Below are positions 36,738 through 46,120 of a stretch of DNA of 64,000 bases, one piece after another. Every line of letters begins with the position of its first letter. Positions within the stretch are counted from its first letter, which is position 1. This DNA comes from Bacteroidota bacterium (GTDB taxonomy: Bacteria > Bacteroidota > Bacteroidia > Bacteroidales > Paludibacteraceae). The notes beneath the pieces are model-generated. The model was not told the origin of the DNA. It saw only the letters and a list, made by a program, of their open reading frames with translations, and made no database searches. A program made the position numbers and the translations under genes. Location: NCBI GenBank assembly GCA_023391625.1, contig JAEWAN010000034.1, forward strand, positions 744,001-808,000, in the 5' to 3' direction.

Positions 36738-39700
36738 ATGCGCGAGTTTAAAAACATACATTTGGCTACTGTAAGAGTAGAATGCGGTTCCTATGTGGGT
36801 ACAGCATTCTTCGTGGCAAAGAATATGCTTCTTACGGCATTCCATGTCGTTTCGGATTCATTGAACGGTTCTGCTACAACAATTTTCTATAATGGCAATT
36901 CATATAAGTGTAGTTCTGTTACTAGCATAAATGGATTGAAGGATGCTGGCCTGTTGATTCTTGATCAAGAATTGGATGTTACACCAGTGAAATTGCTTGC
37001 AATGGGGAAGATTGAAAACCAACTATTGGCGATGTTTGGCTATCCAATCTCAAGAATAGGTGCAGAAGTTGGTTTGGACTACAGACTTCGCACCAGTAGC
37101 AGATATAAGGGTCTGAGCTACGACAAATACGATTCTTATGCAGAAAGAGATGACCATAAAACTGTTTCAATATTTGATGGATTTAGTGGTTCACCGATTT
37201 TTATGGATGATGAATCTGTAATCGGCATTGTGTCTGAAGAGTTAGATGGTCATATAGGTTATCTGTCTATTGAAGGCATTTCGCAAGAACTCTCCACTCA
37301 GGGCTTGCTCGTCAGCAAAGATGCGGATGCTCATGACGACTCTCCTTATGGTGGCAAACGATGCAGAGAGTTTTCTGAACGTACCATCACCCGACTTGGT
37401 AGTAGGTACAAGGGGAATGTGCACCAATCGGATTATAGATTGGAAAATATTCTCTCAAAATTAAAGACTCGATCAGAAATAGGAAAAATACGAAGTAGGA
37501 TTGAGAACACATGGCAACAAATATATAAAGATGCTGGTAACTACGGCTTCCCTTTAACAATTCAGAACGGTACGGTATATAGGGAGTTAGAACAATTAAT
37601 TAATGAGTGGGATGCAAAATGCCAGTCAGACAAAAAACTGAAAGGGTTAATATATAATTCGCTAAATAAGCTTAGTAGAGATTTTCGGGAATATTTTAGT
37701 TATCCGCCAAACGTTCTGGTTGTTATGGGTAATGCTGGTGTAGGAAAAACACAGCAAATGTGCCATCTGGCAAGAACTTGTAATCATGATAATTCCGCTC
37801 ATGTTTACCTTCTTGCAGGTACTGACTTCAACACCAGCTCTTCTACTACAATAGAAGAACAAATCGCGATGATTTGTAAATTCGAAGATGCGGACTACTT
37901 GGATAAACTCAACGATAAAGCAAAGGATCAAGGAAAAACATGTTTCTTTGTAATAGATGCATTGAACGAAGGTTTGAATGATAAGTATTGGGAAGATTAC
38001 TTGTCTAATTTTGCCCTTAAGATTAGCACATTCTCAAACTTGGCACTCATCGTGACAATGCGTTCGCCTTATGACTTGCTCTACAAACTTCGTGATAAAG
38101 ACGACCTTAGAGGTCTTGTCTATTTCTATAGTATAATAGGATTTGCAGACCCTTCTCAAGCTGTACATGATTATTTTACAGAGTATGGCATAGACGACGA
38201 AGTAGCTCCGGAACATTTTCTAAAAGATGGCTTGTTGCTGACTCTGTTTTGCCGGCTTTATCATAGCATACCATATAACGAAAAAGACAAACTTAGGTCA
38301 AGATTATTCCTGTTTAAGCGGCATGTTGCAGATAGAAATAATCACATCTCAAAGAATTATATAGACGAAGATCCATTACGGAATGTTACAGACAAATATC
38401 TGGAACAACTCGCTAAAGCGTCATTGTCGGACCCTTCTTTTGTGATAAGAAGAGATAAGGCGAGGTGCATAGGAAACAAGATGTTGTATCCGACGCGCAC
38501 TTGGTCACATTCTCTGCTTTATGCCTGCATACAAGAGAATCTTTTGCTGGCGGGACAAGACGAAACCTCAATGGATAAAGTTGAGACTGTCGGATTTGAA
38601 TACGAACAGATGGAGGACATATATCGCTCAATCGTTTTTCTTAACCAAAAGAACAAAAGCAAAGAAAAACTTTTGAACGAACTTGCAGAATTGAGCAAGA
38701 AGGAAATAAAGCGTATTGACAACTTCATTTCAATGGTGACAGCACTTTGGCCAGAATTTTTTAATGGAGAAGAAATTTCTGATGTTGAAGGATTCAATGC
38801 AAAACTGTTGCTGCAACAGTGGAAGAATGGACTAAAGTATCGTAAAGAAACGCCACCAGTGCATTTGCAGATTGATGTTGCGTTGAAAGATGATAAACTC
38901 ATTGCCTATAGGATGCTGATAGCCAGTTATTCAGATATAGATGAGCAACAGCTTTATCGTTATCTAAAGGATGTTGCCAGCATGAATCTCCATGAACGTG
39001 ATTTGTGTTGGACTGAAGCCTTAAACGAGTCTTACGATGACGGTGACCTGCAATATATTCTTCTGCCACATTATTTTCAAGAAATATGTGAAAGGATAAA
39101 TACTGAAGAATGGTTGCTACACAATGCTATCTTCCTGAGTCTTGTATGCGCATCGTCCTATCCTATGGTGCGATGTATGGCTACAAGACGGTTGACTGAA
39201 CTCTTATTTAAATATCCGCAGCTATGTGTTGAGTTAATCAACCTGCTGAAAGGCGTTGATGATCCATATATACTGGAAGGTATGTATGCTGCGGTATATG
39301 GTGTAATGCTTGTTACTACAGACAATAAACTTATCAGCGAGATTGCTAAGCGGGTATATGAATTGAATTTTGCAGAGAAGAAACCAATGCCAGACTTGTA
39401 TGTTCGCGAATGGATACTGAGGATTCTGGATAAAGACCGAGCCGTAAACAATACAGTTCTTTTCACTAAAGCTCAACCACCGTACATCAGCGAAAAGCCC
39501 GATTTGTCTTTAGAGATTGAATATGACACACAAGATACTTACTTTGGTGAAGAATATGGTTCAAAGAAACTAGCATTGTCTTTATTCTCTGGACGAAGCC
39601 TTGACAGCGATTTCAATCGGTACATATTAGGCTCTAATTCATCTGGTACTCATTCTACTATTACGGTAAATCCTATTGATGAACCAGTACGTGATGCTGT

Positions 39701-40865
39701 AATGTTTGGAATAAGAACAGAAGAGTGTTTGATAGCAGACCAAATCAAGAAGTTCGGATGGGGTGATGATTTAGGTGTATTGGATAATAATCGCACTACT
39801 CCATATCGTTCGGAGAATGAAATTGAGCGTATTGGCAAGAAGTATCAGTGGTTGGGATTACGCAATGTAGAGGCAAGGATGCTTGACCATTTCAAGACTG
39901 TTGTGGAGTACAGCCATTGGAATGACCATAATCAGCAATATTACAATATTAATTATCCTTGGTGTTCATCAAGACATTCATATTTTGACCCGACATTGAC
40001 AATAGTCGGTTCAAAAGCAAAAGGTTTTGTGTTCCCAGTTGTGAATTTTCACGAAGAAATTGAGGATAAAGATTGGCTGGAGATTCACCCAAGGAAAGAA
40101 GATGTCGAACAAATCTTTATATATGAATGCAATGAAGAGAAGTGGGTATTAGTCCAATCATGGCATGTTCTTCGGGCTAATGAAGAAAACCAGAAGGATT
40201 GTTTCATCTTCAATAATTCATTGTTGGTGAACAATGCAGATGCAGTAAAGTATGAAACGTGGCTGGCAAAGCAGAATTTTTTAGGCAGATGGATGCCTGA
40301 AGCAGGTGATGTATACACGCATCTTTTGATGGAATATCCGTGGTCAACACTTAAGGATTTCAGCGATAATGAAAAGGTAGATTACTCTGCGGTAGAATTG
40401 CCATGTGAGGTATTCTTTAATTCATATAGCCATTTGCAAGAACATAGAATGGGAGCTCCTGAAATGTATGGTACAACAGAGTCGCCCAACATCGGCTTTA
40501 TGAAGATGTATGATTTGCGGATAGCTCGTACCGACAAGATTGATATTATTCATTTTCTTGATAAGGACGGCAAGGTTGCAGCATGGAATAAAACCAGTGG
40601 TGACAACTATGGATTGTATGTTCGTAAAGATTTGCTTGATCAATATCTGGAGAAAAATAAACTGTCGATGTTCTACCACACAATATCTGAACGCTACCTT
40701 TTACATAGAACTCGTGAAAAGAGGGATGGTGATTGTGCGGCAGCAAAATATGCAGATGGTAAATTTAGCTGGATTATGAATTTGGGACTATCCCCAATTT
40801 TGTGTAAATTCAAAACTACAGGAACCGAATCCGGGTTTAAACCCGGATTCGGTTTTCAAATATAG
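36738..40865 (+). CDS. Trypsin-like protease-STAND NTPase (AVAST type 1-like)
   Basis: 1375 residues. Residues ~8-190 form a trypsin-like serine protease with a plausible triad: His36 (LTAFHVV), Asp69 (KDAGLLIL) and Ser150 (DGFSGSPIF). A STAND-type P-loop NTPase follows: Walker A GNAGVGKT (~331-338), Walker B FFVIDALNEG (~401-410) and LALIVTMRSPYDL (sensor-like). The remaining ~850 residues are a long sensor-like C-terminal region. The architecture and the adjacent MBL gene match the Avs1 group, in which the C-terminal region senses a phage protein and activates the N-terminal effector. The last ~27 codons read into an IS256-family end (inverted repeat at 40784), so the native C-terminus is probably lost. 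A third Avs1-type gene is not seen. Confidence 0.82.
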   Translation: MREFKNIHLATVRVECGSYVGTAFFVAKNMLLTAFHVVSDSLNGSATTIFYNGNSYKCSSVTSINGLKDAGLLILDQELDVTPVKLLAMGKIENQLLAMFGYPISRIGAEVGLDYRLRTSSRYKGLSYDKYDSYAERDDHKTVSIFDGFSGSPIFMDDESVIGIVSEELDGHIGYLSIEGISQELSTQGLLVSKDADAHDDSPYGGKRCREFSERTITRLGSRYKGNVHQSDYRLENILSKLKTRSEIGKIRSRIENTWQQIYKDAGNYGFPLTIQNGTVYRELEQLINEWDAKCQSDKKLKGLIYNSLNKLSRDFREYFSYPPNVLVVMGNAGVGKTQQMCHLARTCNHDNSAHVYLLAGTDFNTSSSTTIEEQIAMICKFEDADYLDKLNDKAKDQGKTCFFVIDALNEGLNDKYWEDYLSNFALKISTFSNLALIVTMRSPYDLLYKLRDKDDLRGLVYFYSIIGFADPSQAVHDYFTEYGIDDEVAPEHFLKDGLLLTLFCRLYHSIPYNEKDKLRSRLFLFKRHVADRNNHISKNYIDEDPLRNVTDKYLEQLAKASLSDPSFVIRRDKARCIGNKMLYPTRTWSHSLLYACIQENLLLAGQDETSMDKVETVGFEYEQMEDIYRSIVFLNQKNKSKEKLLNELAELSKKEIKRIDNFISMVTALWPEFFNGEEISDVEGFNAKLLLQQWKNGLKYRKETPPVHLQIDVALKDDKLIAYRMLIASYSDIDEQQLYRYLKDVASMNLHERDLCWTEALNESYDDGDLQYILLPHYFQEICERINTEEWLLHNAIFLSLVCASSYPMVRCMATRRLTELLFKYPQLCVELINLLKGVDDPYILEGMYAAVYGVMLVTTDNKLISEIAKRVYELNFAEKKPMPDLYVREWILRILDKDRAVNNTVLFTKAQPPYISEKPDLSLEIEYDTQDTYFGEEYGSKKLALSLFSGRSLDSDFNRYILGSNSSGTHSTITVNPIDEPVRDAVMFGIRTEECLIADQIKKFGWGDDLGVLDNNRTTPYRSENEIERIGKKYQWLGLRNVEARMLDHFKTVVEYSHWNDHNQQYYNINYPWCSSRHSYFDPTLTIVGSKAKGFVFPVVNFHEEIEDKDWLEIHPRKEDVEQIFIYECNEEKWVLVQSWHVLRANEENQKDCFIFNNSLLVNNADAVKYETWLAKQNFLGRWMPEAGDVYTHLLMEYPWSTLKDFSDNEKVDYSAVELPCEVFFNSYSHLQEHRMGAPEMYGTTESPNIGFMKMYDLRIARTDKIDIIHFLDKDGKVAAWNKTSGDNYGLYVRKDLLDQYLEKNKLSMFYHTISERYLLHRTREKRDGDCAAAKYADGKFSWIMNLGLSPILCKFKTTGTESGFKPGFGFQI

Positions 40866-42133
40866 TCAAAAACTGATTAAAAATCAGTCCCCAATTCCAT
40901 ATGGGTTGATACCATTTTTTCTCAATCTCGCTAATAGCCAGATAAACAGACTTTTTAAGAGCTTCATCATTAGGGAATGAAAGCTTGTTTTTAGTGTATT
41001 TGCGGATCTTCCCGTTCAGATTCTCTATAAGATTAGTCGTATAGATGATTTTTCTTATTTCAATGGGGAAATCAAAGAAAGAGGTCAACTCATCCCAATT
41101 AGCCCGCCAAGAACGGATAGCGTATGGATATTTTGCTCCCCATTTTTGCTCAAACATATCCAGTTCCAGTAAAGCAGCTTCTTTGGTGGGAGCATTATAA
41201 ATATTCTTTAAATCAGCGGTAAACTCTTTTTTCTCCTTCCAGGCAACGTATTTACACGAGTTACGGATCTGATGCACAACACAGATTTGAGTGGTTGAAT
41301 CCGGGAAAACACTTTTGATCGTTCCCGTGAAACCATTCAGATTGTCAGTGACAGTTATTAATATATCCTCTACTCCACGAGCTTTTAAATCAGTGAGAAC
41401 ACCCATCGGGGAAAGAGGCACTTTCGGTTTTACCTACCCACATACCCAATACCTCTTTTATACCTTCCTTGTTAAGACCGACACACAGGTAAACGGTCTT
41501 GTTAACCACTTTGCCATTCTCCCGAACCTTAAAGACTATACCGTCCATCCACACGATCAAATAAAGACTCTCCAATGGCCGATTCTGCCATTCTACAGCG
41601 GCTTGGGTGACTTTGCCCGTTATGATGGATATAGCCGATGTAGACAGGGTTATTCCATAGATTTCTTTCATTTCCTCTTCTATATCTGAAACACTCATAC
41701 CTTTGGCATACAGCGATATGACCAGCTTCTCTATTGAAAGACCACGAGACTGATGTTTGGGTACTATCACCGGTTCAAACTCTCCCTGACGGTCACGAGA
41801 TATTTCTATATAAGATTCACCATACTCGGTTTGAATCTTTTTAGGGTATTTGCCGTTGCGAGAGTTGCCGGTATTTATACCTGAAGCTGAATGTTTTTCA
41901 TATCCTAAATGAGCGTCCATCTCACCTTCAAGCATTTGTTCAAGGACTCGACTGTGAAGAGTCGTTAGAAACTTACTTACGTCTTCTTCGCTTTTAAATT
42001 GACTTAAGAACTCCTTGCTCAATAATTCTTTGGGAATCTCCATAAAATTTACATTTTTCAAATTTAATAAATAAAAAAACTACAAGTAACAATACCTGTA
42101 GTTTTTCATTTACACAATTTTATGGACAGTGTC
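40784..42133 (-). mobile_element. IS256-family insertion sequence, transposase broken
   Basis: The left terminal repeat (GGGACTATCC at 40784) and right repeat (GGACAGTGTC ending at 42133) are inverted and share the inner sequence AATTTTGTGTAAAT or a close variant. The transposase lies between them on the minus strand. A second right-end copy lies at 42187-42212, so the right border could be 42212. I could not find an obvious target duplication on either reading, which suggests a later deletion or an insertion next to an older remnant. It interrupts the trypsin-STAND gene tail on one side and the DUF262 gene on the other. Confidence 0.75.
40837..42061 (-). pseudogene. IS256-family (mutator-type) transposase, frameshifted
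   Basis: The N-terminal frame (42061-41390) has LEQMLEGEMDAHLGYEKH and YLIVWMDGIVFKVRENGK (first catalytic Asp) and runs to MWVGKTESASF, then PDGCSH-stop. The continuation GVLTDLKARGVEDILITVTDNLNGFTGTI (second Asp) ... TTNLIENLNGKIRKYTK (Glu) is in another frame to 40837. One extra base near 41405 (TTTCCCCGATGGG) explains it. IS256 transposases are normally one frame of ~400 residues with no programmed shift, so this copy is inactive. Confidence 0.88.
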
Positions 42134-42186
42134 TGGAATTTACAGCTAAGAGTTTATAAGAGAACTTATAACTGAATCCCGTTTCC

Positions 42187-42212
42187 ATTTACACAAAATT
42201 ATGGACACTGCC
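42187..42212 (-). repeat. Second IS256-type terminal repeat
   Basis: ATTTACACAAAATTATGGACACTGCC resembles, and shares inner sequence with, the IS right end at 42109-42133. It directly abuts the truncated DUF262 gene, whose last seven codons and stop come from this repeat. Confidence 0.65.
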
Positions 42213-43031
42213 GAAAAAACGTTCCTGTATCCCATAGTCATCGGATAGATTACCGAGTAACATCTGCCAACGGTTGAAGCAATCATCAATAGTCAGATTG
42301 TTACTCTCTGCCCGTGCCATAATAAGATTCTTCATCAGATCGATCGCAGTCAATGGTGTTCCTCGGTTGTTCAGAGATTCGAACAAAACGTAAGCGTCAG
42401 AATGAGTAGAAACCTCTATCTTAACCAGCATGGCCTGCTTCACTTTATTATATTTGCCCAACAAGAAATTTACTGCACCATCACCATCCATACCCTCTAT
42501 CTCTTTATCGAGACGCTTTAAGAAATAGGTGTAGCAACGAGCAATTTTTCTCATGGAGTAATAAGCATGCTTTGGTGCAGTAGCTTTTCGCAAGCCCACC
42601 TCGTTCAACAGGTAATCATAGTCATCCTTATTGAAATTTTGTACCTGTGGCACCAGCTTCATTTCGTTCGGAGAGTTTTTGCTTTTCAGCGACTTCCTTA
42701 ATGACGGCAGCACGTCACCGTCATCCTCGCTCAAATAGTCTGCATGTTCCTTCAAGCGAGTGTAGATGGCAGTTAGAAATAGGCTTACGGTAGTCAGTCG
42801 CTGCTGACCATCTATCACCTCCAAATAAGGATTAATGGCATCTCCCAAAGGAATGCATATGATAGACCCTATGAAATACTCATCGTTGTTTTCACTGATG
42901 TCATCGTAAAGAGCTTCCCATTCACGATAACTCCATGTATATTCACGTTGATACTTTGGGATGGTATAGTAGAAATTACCATCAGATGAAAAAATCTCGT
43001 AGATATGATATTTATTAACGCTTTGTATCAT
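42189..43031 (-). pseudogene. DUF262 protein truncated by insertion sequence
   Basis: The N-terminal 270 residues are a good DUF262 domain: YTIPKYQREYTWSYREWEALYDDI, a FIGSIICI strand, VIDGQQRLTTVSLFL (DGQQR motif) and FESLNNRGTPLTAIDLMKN. The frame then enters the IS end (ERFFGSVHNFV-stop) and the DUF1524 nuclease half, normally another ~300 residues, is missing. It is the fourth gene of a minus-strand operon with the DUF4143 ATPase and two small genes. It is related to but distinct from the complete DUF262 protein of island A. Confidence 0.88.
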
Positions 43032-43109
43032 GATGTTATACTTTATATTGTTTCAATTGCGATTGTATATCTTGAAAAATTCTCATTCATGTCTATTTTT
43101 CCCAATTAC

Positions 43110-43544
43110 TCATTCGTCTTCCTCAAATCCTTCCGAGGCATTTTCCACTAACGCTTTTCCTATCTCCAATTGCAAGAATTTAGGCAATTGAAGCAGTTTT
43201 GTCATAAGTTGGCTATAAGTGAACTCTACTTTGGTATCAAGTATGGGTTCTTCTTTAATGCTCGTATCAATTTTCTCAACGGTTTCAGAATCTTCTATAA
43301 AATCGGAAAAGTCCGGCTTCTCGATCCAATTTTCTATCATACCGTCATGCTTGATTCTTAGACGGATATAATCCCCACAATCAGCTGCCTCCGGAATTAA
43401 ACCATTGGGTACATAATCTGCAATTTTACATATCACCTTTTTGTCTTTGTCAAGCAAGATATAGGTTCCGCTATCACATACCTTGGCTTGAAAATATAAA
43501 TCTCCATATTCCGGCTTCCAATCAAGAAGTTTATGAGTTTTCAA
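43110..43544 (-). CDS. Unknown acidic protein, 144 residues
   Basis: Starts at a TTG (43544) immediately after the stop of the 59-residue gene, with no in-frame ATG upstream (a TAA precedes it); start by translational coupling is likely. The N-terminal half is beta-rich (YGDLYFQAKVCDSGTYILLDKDKKVICKI), the middle has GDYIRLRIKHDG, and the end is acidic. I do not recognise a family. It lies between the small 59-residue gene and the truncated DUF262 gene in the same operon. Confidence 0.65.
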   Translation of the reverse strand: MKTHKLLDWKPEYGDLYFQAKVCDSGTYILLDKDKKVICKIADYVPNGLIPEAADCGDYIRLRIKHDGMIENWIEKPDFSDFIEDSETVEKIDTSIKEEPILDTKVEFTYSQLMTKLLQLPKFLQLEIGKALVENASEGFEEDE

Positions 43545-43545
43545 A

Positions 43546-43725
43546 TCAATTTATGCCTGACCACATCCCTTTAGAAACCAATGGATACTTGTTTTCATAT
43601 AGTTCACCAAGCCAATCATTGGCATAGCTACACATCTCCTCATTGTATGGGAAGTATATCATAAGGTAGTGAGCCACCTCATTCAAACTCTGTTTTTTGA
43701 TTCCAACTAATATCTGTTTTGCCAT
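43546..43725 (-). CDS. Small unknown protein, 59 residues
   Basis: MAKQILVGIKKQSLNEVAHY...: ATG at 43725, 11 bases after the ATPase stop, ending two bases before the next gene. The tight spacing on both sides and ordinary composition support a real gene. It is helical, with aromatic residues (YFPYNEEMCSYANDWLGELYENKYP), and belongs to no family that I recognise. Confidence 0.7.
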   Translation of the reverse strand: MAKQILVGIKKQSLNEVAHYLMIYFPYNEEMCSYANDWLGELYENKYPLVSKGMWSGIN

Positions 43726-43736
43726 AATCTATAAAA

Positions 43737-45131
43737 TTAAATAGTAGTCAATAGACTCACATCAACATCAGGAATGATAACGTCCGCAAGTTTGTCTTCA
43801 ACAAGGAATCCCATGTACAACGGAATGGTCAATATATCCCCCTCACGTCCTACATTGTATTGGCCGAGCTTGATTGCGTTGTTGACATGATATACATCCT
43901 TGTTCTTAAGAACCGTAGTCATGCTTTTTGCCTTACCGGTCTTTGCCTTTACTTCAAGTATAACGCATTCACCCTTGAATCTTACCAAGAAGTCCAACTC
44001 AAGGCCGCTATCCTTATGAAAATAGTATAACTTTTGCCCGGACTTACATAAAAAATCAGCCATGAGATTCTCGAAGATTGCTCCCTTGTATCCCAGAAGA
44101 TTACCCTTTAAGATATCTGCCTGAGTACCATAATCCAACATTGCCATAAGGATACCTATATCTGTGGCGTACACCTTGAAACTGTCTTTGATGGAATTAC
44201 CCTCTAATGGCAGTTCCGTAATCTGCGTGTTATAGCATCTACGTACTATTCCTGCATCCTCCAACCATTGAATGCTACCTATATATTGTGAGGCCCGTCC
44301 ACCTTTCTTGACTACAGAATACTGGAATTTCTTGTTCTCTTTAGCTAATTGTTTTGGGATAGACTCAAAACATTCACGGATACGAGGTTTGTCTGGATCA
44401 TCCGCATATTTAACCATATCCTCTTCGTATTCAGCTATAAGGTTGCGCTGCACCTTATATATAAGCTCAATATTCTTAGTTTCAAGGAAACAGTTCACTA
44501 CTTCCGGGAGACCGCCGACAATGACATATCTGTACAACAGTTCCATCATTGCCTTATGAATCCCATCAGGAACAGTACTTTCGTTCTCAAAACAGGATTT
44601 GACGGAATCAATAACCATATCGCTAATTCCGTTTGCCCATAAAAATTCCTCAAAGTCCAATGGATACATATCAATCACGGTCTCATATCCTACGGGAACA
44701 GAATCTTGCCCTTCCTCCTCTTCCTTTTTCTTCTTACTCTTACCGTATCCTTTCACGCCTAAAAGAGAGCCTGTGGCAATGACATCGAAGCGACCGTCTA
44801 TATGAAATGACTTCAAGGCTGTCCTTGCCTCCTTGCATTCTTGAATCTCATCAAGGATAATACACGTTTTCCCATTGATGAAACGACTGCCTTGAATCAA
44901 AGCAGAAAGATTGAGAATGATAGTATCAACATCTATATTGCCAGTAAAAGCAGACTTCTTGTCGGGTTCGAGAATGAAGTTCATATAAACCACACTCTCG
45001 TAGTTCTCCTTTGCGAATTTTTGGACAATATATGTCTTCCCACATTGGCGGATGCCTTTTATTACAAGTGGCTTTCTGTCTTCAGACTTCTTCCACTTGG
45101 CTAAAAATGTTTCTATTTTTCTTTTAAGCAT
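43737..45131 (-). CDS. AAA ATPase with DUF4143 domain
   Basis: 464 residues. N-terminal P-loop (KGIRQCGKTYIVQKFA, ~24-39) and Walker B (CIILDEIQECKEA, ~88). The C-terminal DUF4143 has GAIFENLMADFLCKSGQKLYYFHKDSGLELDFLVRFKGECVILEVKAKTGKAKS, a PD-(D/E)xK-like E..LDFLV...EVKAK arrangement. The family is abundant in Bacteroidales, often with many paralogues, and its function is poorly known. It is first in a four-gene minus-strand operon and is preceded by a repeat-bearing leader reading frame. Confidence 0.9.
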   Translation of the reverse strand: MLKRKIETFLAKWKKSEDRKPLVIKGIRQCGKTYIVQKFAKENYESVVYMNFILEPDKKSAFTGNIDVDTIILNLSALIQGSRFINGKTCIILDEIQECKEARTALKSFHIDGRFDVIATGSLLGVKGYGKSKKKKEEEEGQDSVPVGYETVIDMYPLDFEEFLWANGISDMVIDSVKSCFENESTVPDGIHKAMMELLYRYVIVGGLPEVVNCFLETKNIELIYKVQRNLIAEYEEDMVKYADDPDKPRIRECFESIPKQLAKENKKFQYSVVKKGGRASQYIGSIQWLEDAGIVRRCYNTQITELPLEGNSIKDSFKVYATDIGILMAMLDYGTQADILKGNLLGYKGAIFENLMADFLCKSGQKLYYFHKDSGLELDFLVRFKGECVILEVKAKTGKAKSMTTVLKNKDVYHVNNAIKLGQYNVGREGDILTIPLYMGFLVEDKLADVIIPDVDVSLLTTI

Positions 45132-45140
45132 AATTAAATC

Positions 45141-45248
45141 TTATTCTTTCGGTTGTAAAGTTACATTTTTTTCAGCGAATATGCCATAGAACACACATTT
45201 TTTCCAACGAATATCACCTTTAACAGCACACTTTTTCCAATGAATCAT
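45141..45248 (-). CDS. Repeat-bearing leader peptide upstream of DUF4143 ATPase
   Basis: 35 codons from ATG at 45248 to TAA at 45141, ten bases before the ATPase ATG. It contains tandem units around W-K-K-C: IHWKKCAVKGD, IRWKKCVFYG and a diverged IFAEKNVTL. The DNA shows three imperfect ~34-base repeats (TTTTTCCAA.GAAT and similar on the plus strand). It could be a regulatory leader or simply a repeated operator region that happens to be open. Confidence 0.4.
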   Translation of the reverse strand: MIHWKKCAVKGDIRWKKCVFYGIFAEKNVTLQPKE

Positions 45249-45807
45249 ATCTTTTCACACAAAAAACATAATGATACCAAAGAAATTCCAAGAAAGCCAC
45301 AATCTTTAGATTCAACAAACATTCTGTAACATCCATGCGAAAACGCCCTATCACTCAGTGCGTTGTATCTGATAGCGGATATTTTGCAAAAAGGCTGGAA
45401 AGAGGCCGTACAACACGTATATGCAAAACAATGAGACACAACAACTTGCATTTATCCCTACATTCTGTGTACTTGTAAAAACAGAGGTTGTACATAAGCA
45501 TCTACGCGATTCTATATTGCTAGCCGTTTTTAGTCTGCATATCTTTGCATAGTAGAAGGTGAAGATTTGGTTGTGAACTCAAAGGCTATGACCTTGCAGA
45601 CAAGAAAGGCGTGACAAATACCTTTGCCACACAATTCACATCAGATAGCCCGAAAGGGATATGCGGAATAATGGAGGAAGTAAGAAAAAGTCTAAAACAG
45701 AGAAAGGTAAAACCAAGGATATGCCGCCAAAGCACATAGCCCAAACAACGACTAGCAAAAAGAAATAGAGCTGGAAAGACAAAGTGATGTCCCCCTTTAA
45801 CAATTTT
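45249..45807. other. Gap without supported gene
   Basis: No gene is supported. Short frames around 45245-45880 on the minus strand lack starts and family resemblance. This is sequence between the ATPase leader and the conserved island right end. Confidence 0.4.
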
Positions 45808-46120
45808 GCTGGCCAAAAGAAAAACAGGTATGACTTTGGGAGCTTATAAAAGCCGTTTAGTTTAGAACTTGAAGAGATATACAAAAAACAGACTAAACTT
45901 TTTTATATTTACAATGTCTTCGAATATCACCACATGATGAGAATTCTTTCCGAGGGGCAAAAAAATTGGTCTAAAAAACATCAAGGGATAGACCTTATAT
46001 TTGCTCTTTTTATCTTTTGGACAGCAAATCTTTGTCCCCAGTTTGTCCCCCGAAGCATTTCATAAAAACATAATATATTAAATATCAATTTATTACAAGT
46101 CGAAAATGATACAAAACATT
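45808..46120 (+). repeat. Island right-end repeat (copy B)
   Basis: Matches 33711-34022 block by block: GCTGGCCAAAAGAAAAA (45808), the GTTTAGTTTAGAACTTGAA block (45855-45898) with inverted ends, TTTGCTCTTTTT, and TTTGTCCCCAG 90 bases before the att site. Confidence 0.75.

Noticed and set aside
45586..45884. Two overlapping minus-strand frames of 76 and 82 codons
   Set aside because: They lie in the conserved island end, lack good starts, and are not preserved in the matching end of island A.
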